From Alphaproteobacteria bacterium (GTDB lineage: Bacteria; Pseudomonadota; Alphaproteobacteria; RUG11792), in NCBI GenBank assembly GCA_017450545.1, contig JAFSTL010000066.1, positions 1 through 5,544 on the forward strand: DNA of 5,544 nucleotides, given 5' to 3'. Positions 1-5,217 of this stretch are shown one piece after another. Each line of letters opens with the position of its first letter. The first letter of the stretch is position 1. Under the pieces are notes generated by a model, which worked only from the letters and a program-made list of their open reading frames with translations, ran no database searches and was not told where the DNA came from. The position numbers and the translations under genes are program-made.

Positions 1-60
1 ATCGAGAATTGCTTGTATATGAGCGAGCATCCAGATAAAATCTGCGGTGAAGGCTGCTAG
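1..60 (+). CDS. Possible C-terminal tail of an unidentified gene, cut by window edge
   Basis: Frame 1 on the plus strand is open from the window edge and ends in TAG at 58-60. It would encode 19 residues ending in SEHPDKICGEGC. I do not recognise the sequence. If real, the gene converges on tatD, and the two stop codons share the palindrome CTAG at 57-60. The other two plus-strand frames are closed within this stretch. Several minus-strand frames are also open, including one that overlaps the end of tatD and reads AAFTADFIWMLAHIQ. A minus-strand gene downstream of tatD is therefore an equal alternative. Sixty bases are too few to decide. Confidence 0.2.
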   Translation: MENCLYMSEHPDKICGEGC

Positions 61-827
61 TCCGAATGGTTGCGTGCTTTTGAAAATAGTCTGAAGAAGT
101 TATTAGTTGTAATTTCTGACAATTCATCCACAGAAATATTTCGCAAACTCGCCAAAAGCTCCGCGACAAGCGCCACGTAGGCTGGCTCATTTTGCTTTCC
201 TCTGTATGGAACTGGAGTTAAGTATGGCGAGTCTGTTTCGATTAAAAAGCGATCTGCGGGGACATACTTGGCAATTTCACGCAGTTCGTCAGATTTCTTG
301 AAAGTTACGACGCCGGAAAAGGAGATATAGTAGCCTAAATCAAGAACTTTTTTGGCGTTCTCTATCGTATCTGTGTAGCAATGAAATACGGCATTCTCAA
401 TGTTATATTCCGCAATAACATCAAAAATATCCGGGTAACATTCACGCGCATGAAAAATATATGGCAAATCAACGCTTTCAGACAGCGACAGCATATCTTT
501 CAATAATTTTTTCTGTGCATCGCGAGGAGCCTCCTCTTCATAGTGGTAATCCAGCCCCACTTCTCCAATCGCGACCACCTTATCTTTTTGCGCCCAAGCT
601 TTTAATTTCTCCAAATCTCTATCCTCGTTGCAATGCAATGGATGAACTCCGACAGAGCAGAAAACGTTATCATACTTTTCCGCAATCTCGATGTTGGATG
701 GCATCGTTCCGAAATCAGTTCCAACCGTCAAAACATGAGTAACGCCAGTCAATTTTGCAAATCTGAGCTTTTCATTCAAATCCTGATATATACCATCATA
801 ATAAAGATGCGCATGTGAATCTATCAT
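57..827 (-). CDS. tatD: TatD family metal-dependent hydrolase / DNase
   Basis: This is a 256-residue TIM-barrel amidohydrolase-type protein of the TatD family, which are cytoplasmic, divalent-metal-dependent 3'-5' exonucleases or DNases. The size is normal for the family. Metal-site residues are all visible: the N-terminal DSHAH (H5, H7), E89 in AIGEVGLDYH, H126 in IFHARE, H149 in VFHCY and D199 in IETDSPYL. GVHP (60-63) and the signature TPVPYRGKQNEP (204-215) are also typical. I chose ATG at 827 because the family begins with the metal-binding MIDSHAHL. An in-frame upstream ATG at 869 would add 14 unconserved residues and lies upstream of the likely promoter. A weak GAG ribosome site precedes the chosen start. 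The stop is TAG. The gene is divergent from murJ. The family assignment is firm, but the exact cellular substrate cannot be read from sequence; the paralogous YcfH/YjjV branch is possible. Confidence 0.93.
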   Translation of the reverse strand: MIDSHAHLYYDGIYQDLNEKLRFAKLTGVTHVLTVGTDFGTMPSNIEIAEKYDNVFCSVGVHPLHCNEDRDLEKLKAWAQKDKVVAIGEVGLDYHYEEEAPRDAQKKLLKDMLSLSESVDLPYIFHARECYPDIFDVIAEYNIENAVFHCYTDTIENAKKVLDLGYYISFSGVVTFKKSDELREIAKYVPADRFLIETDSPYLTPVPYRGKQNEPAYVALVAELLASLRNISVDELSEITTNNFFRLFSKARNHSD

Positions 828-857
828 ATAACACTCAAACACCCTGCTCTCATCATG

Positions 858-866
858 ATTGTACCA
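858..866 (-). promoter_or_regulatory. Candidate extended -10 promoter for tatD
   Basis: On the minus strand this reads TGG followed by TACAAT, an extended -10 element matching TATAAT at five of six positions. No good -35 hexamer lies 16-18 bases upstream, which is tolerated when TGn is present. Initiation near 851 would give a leader of about 24 bases to the ATG at 827, and it would exclude the longer upstream start at 869. This is inferred from pattern only. Confidence 0.4.
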
Positions 867-884
867 CATCTGCCGCTACGTTAC

Positions 885-913
885 TTGCTCCCTAGTCGAA
901 ATAATCATACAAT
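885..913 (+). promoter_or_regulatory. Candidate sigma70-type promoter for murJ
   Basis: TTGCTC at 885-890 (three of six to TTGACA) and TACAAT at 908-913 (five of six to TATAAT) are separated by 17 bases. Initiation near 920 would leave about 23 bases to the GTG start of murJ. An imperfect palindrome, CTGGTATATCAG, at 915-926 covers the expected start site and might be an operator, but this could be chance. Confidence 0.4.
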
Positions 914-942
914 CCTGGTATATCAGCGTTATGGGATGAACT

Positions 943-2475
943 GTGGGGTTATTTCAAAAGTTTTTGACTGTCAGTGGGTTAACCATTGCCAGTCGGGTTT
1001 TTGGCGTTGTTCGAGAAGCTGTGATGGTTCATTTTCTCGGAGCGTCTGTTGAGATGGACGCATTCACAACGGCATTTAAGTTCCCGAGTTTCTTTCGCAG
1101 ATTTTTTGCCGAAGGAGGATTTCAATCAATTTTTGTGCCGTATTACACTGATTATGTCTTGCACTCAAAATATAACGGGGCGAAGTATTTTTCATCCAGA
1201 ATATTTACGTTGATTTTTTGGGTAATGCTTGTTTTATGTGTTGTCGTTTTCGTATTTGCTCAAGAGTTTACGCTTCTTATGGCGCCGGGATTTATTAATT
1301 ATCCAGAAAAATTATCCTTAACGTCTGAGTTTACACGAATAATATTTCCAAGTATTGCATTTATTTCACTTTCAACGGTATATAGTGGAATTCTTGTATC
1401 CCGACAAAAATTCTTTATTTTTTCATTAGCTCCTATCTTCGTTAATATAATTCTAGTCGGTTCATTATTTGTTTGTCAAGATTCTATATCTGCTGGGCGA
1501 AGAATTTCTTATGGGACTCTAATTTCCGGAATTTTTTTGCTTGTCTATATGTTTGCTTGTGTAAAACTTCTGAAGTTACCGTCTCCAAGATTGGCTTCCG
1601 TGAAAAGAAGTCCGCGTATAAAAACATTTTTACGAAAACTAATTCCAGTTTTGGCTGGAGCAGGCGTTGTTCAAATAAATATATTGGTTGGCACTGTATT
1701 TGCATCATTTTTGTCAACAGGCGCTATAACATACCTATATTGTGCCGATCGTTTTGTTCAATTGCCCTTAGCGCTATTTGGTATTTCTATGGGCACTATT
1801 TTACTGCCAGAAATCGCTGATAAAATTGCAAAACAAAATTTAGATGAAATACAAGATATACAAAATAAATCTTTTTTATTTATATTGCAAATGACAATAC
1901 CAGCTGTTGTCTTGCTCATCGTGCTTGCAGAATGGATGGTATCTCTGCTATACGGACACGGAAAATTTGATTATGAATCAGTTATTAGTACAGCAAGTGT
2001 TGTTAAAATCTCTGCTTTAGGATTGCCTGCTTTCGTTTTCTCAAAAGTACTCTCATCTATACTATTTGCACAAAAAGATACGACTACAACAGTATTAGCA
2101 ACAACAGTTTCAATTATTTCTAATATTATCTTTAGCATTATGCTTATCAAACCACTAGGCGTTTTAGGTATTGCAATCTCGTCGTCACTTTCTGGATACG
2201 TTGCGCTGTTGGTCCTTTATAAAAAATCTCACATATGTTTTCTCAATAACAAACGTCTTTTATCAATTTCGTTTAAAATCCTTCTAGCTTCTGGCTGCGC
2301 CTTTGTCGCATGCTCTGTGTTAAAAAATATTATTGGAGATCCTCACACAAAAATACAAGAACTTTTTTGCATTATAATAATATTTATCTCCGGAATTTTT
2401 GTTCATTTAGCATCTTTATTTGTCATGAAAGACAAAGCAACGATAGCTGTTGTTAAAAAAATTTTGCGGCTATAG
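943..2475 (+). CDS. murJ: Lipid II flippase MurJ (MviN)
   Basis: This 510-residue polytopic inner-membrane protein belongs to the MurJ/MviN branch of the MOP superfamily. It flips lipid II from the cytoplasmic to the periplasmic face for peptidoglycan synthesis. The length matches the family (about 510). The conserved N-terminal block is intact: LTVSGLTIASRVFGVVREA, then MDAF and FKFPSFFRRFFAEGGF. Residues equivalent to the E. coli functional charges fall at the same numbers: R18, R24, D39, R52 and R270 (CADRFVQLPLALFGISMGT). Many hydrophobic segments follow to the C terminus, consistent with about 14 helices. GTG at 943 is the first possible start, because an in-frame TGA lies at 937-939. 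It gives the usual family N terminus, and a weak GGGA lies upstream. The stop TAG is three bases from the convergent pgi stop. The gene stands alone, divergent from tatD. Confidence 0.96.
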   Translation: MGLFQKFLTVSGLTIASRVFGVVREAVMVHFLGASVEMDAFTTAFKFPSFFRRFFAEGGFQSIFVPYYTDYVLHSKYNGAKYFSSRIFTLIFWVMLVLCVVVFVFAQEFTLLMAPGFINYPEKLSLTSEFTRIIFPSIAFISLSTVYSGILVSRQKFFIFSLAPIFVNIILVGSLFVCQDSISAGRRISYGTLISGIFLLVYMFACVKLLKLPSPRLASVKRSPRIKTFLRKLIPVLAGAGVVQINILVGTVFASFLSTGAITYLYCADRFVQLPLALFGISMGTILLPEIADKIAKQNLDEIQDIQNKSFLFILQMTIPAVVLLIVLAEWMVSLLYGHGKFDYESVISTASVVKISALGLPAFVFSKVLSSILFAQKDTTTTVLATTVSIISNIIFSIMLIKPLGVLGIAISSSLSGYVALLVLYKKSHICFLNNKRLLSISFKILLASGCAFVACSVLKNIIGDPHTKIQELFCIIIIFISGIFVHLASLFVMKDKATIAVVKKILRL

Positions 2476-2482
2476 AGACTAT
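2472..2482. repeat. Small palindrome carrying the stop codons of two convergent genes
   Basis: ATAG-AGA-CTAT is a perfect inverted repeat with four-base arms. The left arm contains the murJ TAG (2473-2475) and the right arm, read on the minus strand, contains the pgi TAG (2479-2481). On the minus strand a run of seven T follows about ten bases later (2456-2462), so a weak terminator for pgi is conceivable. A matching element, ATAG-TCT-CTAT, occurs inside pgi at 2582-2592. Confidence 0.45.
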
Positions 2483-3648
2483 GATTTCTTTGATTCATTT
2501 AAATATTGCATCGCAACTTTTTTAGAAGCCTCAACCGCAGGCTGATCAAATGGATTTATATTCGCTAACCTTGCTATTACTATAGTCTCTATAACATCGC
2601 TTATCATAAGTTCTCCTAATACAGAAATTGTCAATTTATCGTATTCTTTAACGCGTATCGGAGACTTTTGTTGCAACGCTTTCGCAGTGGCCTTTGCATG
2701 CGCACCCATTAGTTCGTGTAACGAGTGCCCATTTATATTTCTTGTGAATGGTGAGTTAATATTGGGGGTAAACACATTGTGTTTAAATGTTATTATTGTG
2801 AAGTATTTATTTGGCATACCTCCCAGGAACAGCTGAAGCATTGAATGCTGGTCAACTGTGCCAATTGCATGTATGGGGGTTATAGCGAAATCCTCAGATT
2901 TTCCGAGACTTTCTGATATAAGCTGAACTGTCCATTTGCAATAATCCTCAAGCATATCCGTATATGGCATTATGACGTGTTGGTTCACTTTGCCATCCTT
3001 GAACACTTCATACATCGAATAAGCTTGTTTATACACTTCACATTTTGATGGTACTTCGCAATTATTTATTTCATCTAAAATGTTTCGAGCAGCTTTCACA
3101 AAAGCGTCTATTCTCACATTCCCGAGCAATGCTGGCAATAACCCGACGATAGAGAATACAGAAAATCTGCCTCCAATTTTAGCATTATGCTCTATAACAT
3201 CCATATGCTTCTCATTTGCAATTTTTATCAAATCGCTATTCTCAGAAAACTCTGTTATTGCTATTGCGTTTTGTTCATAATCGAAATTTTTCCATATTTC
3301 GCATATCGTTAAGAAAAGCATCAAAGTTTCTGTTGTTCTTCCAGACTTAGAAATCACAATTATTCCAGTGTTCTCGGGATTACACTTCTTTATAGTGTTC
3401 ATAAAATGTAATGAATCAACATTTTCAATGAAAATAACCCGTGATTCGGAACCTGACATCATCGCCTGGAAATTTACCAAACATTTCCCTCCAAGGCTTG
3501 AGCCTCCAATGCCAAATATTAGCACTTTTTTATAAGCATCAAATCTTTTTGCCAACTGTTTTATATAAGATAAGTCATCATAAACAACTTTAAAGATATC
3601 CAAGGTGTTAATTTGTTCTTTTATATACGCAAACGTTTTGTTAAACAT
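2479..3648 (-). CDS. pgi: Glucose-6-phosphate isomerase, short form
   Basis: The enzyme interconverts glucose-6-phosphate and fructose-6-phosphate in the cytoplasm, feeding glycolysis, gluconeogenesis and sugar-nucleotide synthesis. Two SIS-type sugar-isomerase domains are recognisable. Phosphate-binding blocks are GIGGSSLGGK (46-55), SKSGRTTET (100-108) and GGRFSVFS (159-166). Catalytic candidates are E246 in SESLGK, H268 in DQHS, and K376 following NPFDQPAVE (365-373), matching the Glu/His/Lys set of the family. At 389 residues it is short. Classical bacterial forms run about 430-550, and only about 45 residues precede GIGGS here, so the N-terminal part is reduced. No extra in-frame start or frameshift explains this. 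ATG at 3648 has no clear ribosome site; a small inverted repeat abuts it. The stop is TAG, three bases from murJ. The gene is transcribed after rlmB but has its own candidate promoter. A bifunctional phosphoglucose/phosphomannose isomerase is less likely given the classical NPFDQP motif. Confidence 0.93.
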   Translation of the reverse strand: MFNKTFAYIKEQINTLDIFKVVYDDLSYIKQLAKRFDAYKKVLIFGIGGSSLGGKCLVNFQAMMSGSESRVIFIENVDSLHFMNTIKKCNPENTGIIVISKSGRTTETLMLFLTICEIWKNFDYEQNAIAITEFSENSDLIKIANEKHMDVIEHNAKIGGRFSVFSIVGLLPALLGNVRIDAFVKAARNILDEINNCEVPSKCEVYKQAYSMYEVFKDGKVNQHVIMPYTDMLEDYCKWTVQLISESLGKSEDFAITPIHAIGTVDQHSMLQLFLGGMPNKYFTIITFKHNVFTPNINSPFTRNINGHSLHELMGAHAKATAKALQQKSPIRVKEYDKLTISVLGELMISDVIETIVIARLANINPFDQPAVEASKKVAMQYLNESKKS

Positions 3649-3661
3649 CAGAATTTTTCTG
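3649..3661. repeat. Inverted repeat abutting the pgi start codon
   Basis: CAGAA-TTT-TTCTG is a perfect 5-base inverted repeat with a 3-base loop. It ends directly against the pgi ATG (3646-3648), in the place where a ribosome-binding site would be expected. No purine-rich Shine-Dalgarno sequence is evident. It is short and AT-rich, so a regulatory role is only a possibility. Confidence 0.3.
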
Positions 3662-3681
3662 TATCATCGCTATCCTGTTTG

Positions 3682-3710
3682 ATTTTAAAAAAACATTAGC
3701 TCGAATTCAA
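3682..3710 (-). promoter_or_regulatory. Candidate sigma70-type promoter for pgi
   Basis: On the minus strand TTGAAT (3705-3710, four of six to TTGACA) is followed by a 17-base spacer and TAAAAT (3682-3687, five of six to TATAAT). Initiation near 3675 would give a leader of about 27 bases to the pgi ATG. It lies in the 87-base gap after rlmB, so pgi could be expressed independently of bamD-rlmB. This is the best promoter match in the window. Confidence 0.55.
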
Positions 3711-3729
3711 GGAAAATTATACGTTTTCC
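3711..3729. repeat. Inverted repeat between rlmB and pgi
   Basis: GGAAAA and TTTTCC form a six-base inverted repeat around a seven-base loop, just after the rlmB stop and directly next to the candidate pgi -35 box. It lacks a GC-rich stem and an adjacent T-run on the minus strand (the T-run lies about 16 bases further, inside the pgi promoter spacer). It is at best a weak terminator or an mRNA 3'-end structure for rlmB. Confidence 0.3.
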
Positions 3730-3735
3730 AATAGC

Positions 3736-4431
3736 CTAGCGTTGCTGTCTCACACACTCGTAAAACGCGACAGCTGCAGATGCGGAGACGTTTAGTGTGG
3801 GGAAATTTTCGCATGTCGGCAATTTAACGACCAAGTCAGCGTTCTCCATTTGCAACCGGCGTATTCCTTTGCCTTCTGCGCCAAATATTAAACAAATCTT
3901 TCCAGTCAAATCTATTTCACTGAGCTGTTTTTCTCCACGCTCGCTAAATGCAACAATCCAAAAACCATACTCCTTTAATTTTTTTATTGCTTGCGTAAGG
4001 TTTGTGACTTCTATTATGCTCACAAATTCCAGGCCGCCTGATGCTGCTTTTGCAACCGTGCTATTTACTTTGCACGACGTCTTTGAACTAATTATCACGG
4101 CAGTAACGCCGAATCCAGCGGCTGAGCGTATGATAGCTCCGAAGTTATGCGGATCTGTCACTCCATCTAAAATTGCGACAATGCAATCCTGTTCAGCGTA
4201 TTTTAACGTTGTTATATCGCAATTTCCTTTATATTCAACCTCCATTGCTATACCTTGATGAACAGCATTTTGAGGAATTATTTCAGATAAATCATCAACG
4301 ATATTGATATATCTTTCATATTTGTCGCTAATCCAATCTGGTATTAACTTCCCTTTGGAAATGAATATTTGAAATATTCGCCTTCCACTCTTGGCAGCAT
4401 TTTCACAGGCATGTAATCCATATATCAGCAT
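3736..4431 (-). CDS. rlmB: TrmH/SpoU family rRNA 2'-O-methyltransferase, RlmB-like
   Basis: This is a 231-residue SAM-dependent RNA ribose methyltransferase of the SPOUT (trefoil-knot) class. RlmB methylates the ribose of G2251 in 23S rRNA in E. coli. A short N-terminal substrate-binding domain (about 1-70, starting YGLHACENA and ending AVHQGIAMEV) precedes the catalytic domain. Motif 1 is LDGVTDPHNFGAIIRSA (89-105; N96, R102), motif 2 is IFGAEGKGIRR (182-192; E186) and motif 3 is TLNVSASAAVAFYE (212-225). Motif 3 differs from the usual SLNVS by a Ser to Thr change. The ATG lies three bases after the bamD TAA and has little Shine-Dalgarno sequence, suggesting translational coupling. The stop is TAG. 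The HQG block and overall length favour RlmB over TrmH or TrmL, but the exact target nucleotide is inferred. Confidence 0.9.
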   Translation of the reverse strand: MLIYGLHACENAAKSGRRIFQIFISKGKLIPDWISDKYERYINIVDDLSEIIPQNAVHQGIAMEVEYKGNCDITTLKYAEQDCIVAILDGVTDPHNFGAIIRSAAGFGVTAVIISSKTSCKVNSTVAKAASGGLEFVSIIEVTNLTQAIKKLKEYGFWIVAFSERGEKQLSEIDLTGKICLIFGAEGKGIRRLQMENADLVVKLPTCENFPTLNVSASAAVAFYECVRQQR

Positions 4432-4434
4432 AAT

Positions 4435-5178
4435 TTACTTGTTTGTTCTTATAATCTCATTTGCATACGAAGCCCATTTTGTGCCTTTATGTTCTCTTTG
4501 CAATATTTTATTGACGTTCCTTGCCTCATGGTCATACGCCATAGCCGTGTAGCACTCAACCAATCTGAGCATCGCCTCCGGAGCGTGAGCAGTATCTGCA
4601 TAATTCTCGATTATTGCATTTAATCGACCAATTGCAGCCGCGTAATTTCGATGTCGTTGATAGTATCGAGCAACATATATTTCTTTCCCAGCTTGCTGAT
4701 CTCGCAACACCGCTATTCGCTTTTTGGCATCTTTCACATACTCCGATTCAGGAAACCTAACACAAAGTTCCTCAAAATAGGAGAGAGCAGTCACGGTGGC
4801 ATCCTGGTCGCGCCCAACTATAGCCATCCGATCATAATTTATTAGACCAATCATATAAAGTGCATATGGAACTTTTGCATGTGTCGGCCGAGTCTTTACG
4901 AAAATTTCATATGAAGAAATTGCCTCGTCGTACTTTCCCTTTTTGTAATAGCAATCCCCTGCCAGCAGTTCTGCATCCGCAGCGAGTTTTGAATATGGAT
5001 GCAATTTACCTAATTCTTCAAAAATCTTTGCCGCATCTTCGTAATTTTGCGCGTCTATCTCGGCTTTGCCTTTTTCGAATATTTCCTCAGCAGATTCTTT
5101 CTCCAGAGCTTCATAATCTATTTCTTTCGAGCACCCAAACAACAAAGCAACGCACAGAATAGCAAAAACTCTTTTCAT
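4435..5178 (-). CDS. bamD: Outer membrane protein assembly factor BamD
   Basis: This is a 247-residue lipoprotein, close to E. coli BamD (245). BamD is the essential lipoprotein of the BAM complex; it sits on the periplasmic face of the outer membrane and helps BamA fold beta-barrel proteins. The signal peptide MKRVFAILCVALLFG ends in a lipobox (LFGC, C16 lipidated). TPR-like helical repeats follow, for example EIFEKGKAEIDAQNYEDAAK (about 32-51), LAGDCYYKKGKYDEAISSYE (72-91), ALSYFEELCVRFPESEYV (131-148), RHRNYAAAIGRLNAIIENY (175-193) and PEAMLRLVECYTAM (200-213). The ATG at 5178 is chosen because GAGGTG lies four bases upstream. A TTG at 5190 would add four residues but overlaps that ribosome site and lengthens the signal peptide without benefit. 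rlmB follows after three bases. In many Alphaproteobacteria bamD follows lpxC, but here an IS transposase gene lies 39 bases upstream. Confidence 0.95.
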   Translation of the reverse strand: MKRVFAILCVALLFGCSKEIDYEALEKESAEEIFEKGKAEIDAQNYEDAAKIFEELGKLHPYSKLAADAELLAGDCYYKKGKYDEAISSYEIFVKTRPTHAKVPYALYMIGLINYDRMAIVGRDQDATVTALSYFEELCVRFPESEYVKDAKKRIAVLRDQQAGKEIYVARYYQRHRNYAAAIGRLNAIIENYADTAHAPEAMLRLVECYTAMAYDHEARNVNKILQREHKGTKWASYANEIIRTNK

Positions 5179-5182
5179 ACCG

Positions 5183-5188
5183 CACCTC
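5183..5188 (-). promoter_or_regulatory. Ribosome-binding site of bamD
   Basis: GAGGTG on the minus strand lies four bases before the ATG at 5178. It is the best Shine-Dalgarno match in the window, and it fixes the bamD start over the alternative TTG at 5190. Confidence 0.75.
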
Positions 5189-5191
5189 AAT

Positions 5192-5214
5192 TGATAACAC
5201 TGTCATGATAACAC
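5192..5214. repeat. 9-base direct repeat at the IS / bamD junction
   Basis: TGATAACAC occurs at 5192-5200 and again at 5206-5214, separated by five bases (TGTCA). It lies between the transposase stop and the bamD ribosome site, where the IS terminus must be. It may be part of the terminal inverted repeat or a trace of insertion. The other IS end, which would settle this, is outside the window. Confidence 0.5.
5205..5213 (-). promoter_or_regulatory. Candidate outward extended -10 element ahead of bamD
   Basis: On the minus strand TGT precedes TATCAT, an extended -10 pattern with five of six matches to TATAAT. Initiation near 5198 would leave about 20 bases to the bamD ATG with the ribosome site intact. 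No acceptable -35 box is visible 16-18 bases upstream, so the promoter is weak or doubtful. bamD may instead depend on read-through from the IS. Confidence 0.25.
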
Positions 5215-5217
5215 ACT

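Noticed and set aside
461..742. Plus-strand open frames opposite tatD, and similar ones opposite pgi, rlmB and bamD
   Set aside because: They are antisense to well-conserved genes, lack family-like sequence and have no ribosome sites; they are shadows.
828..869. N-terminal extension of TatD from the ATG at 869 (14 extra residues)
   Set aside because: TatD proteins begin at the metal-binding DSHAH motif, the extra residues are not family-like, and the likely promoter at 858-866 lies inside the extension.
937..939. TGA read as Trp, which would extend murJ upstream to the ATG at 931
   Set aside because: The tryptophans checked in tatD and murJ use TGG, the transposase ends in TGA, and murJ already has the usual N terminus from GTG at 943.
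1473..1820. Alternative frames inside murJ on both strands
   Set aside because: The murJ frame is continuous and conserved throughout, so these are overlapping shadows.
2506..2523. TTGC-ATC-GCAA hairpin followed by six T as a murJ terminator
   Set aside because: The stem is only four bases and lies inside pgi coding sequence; too weak to annotate.
5179..5190. TTG start for BamD four codons upstream of the ATG
   Set aside because: It overlaps the GAGGTG ribosome site, which is correctly placed for the ATG at 5178, and the signal peptide is typical from that ATG.
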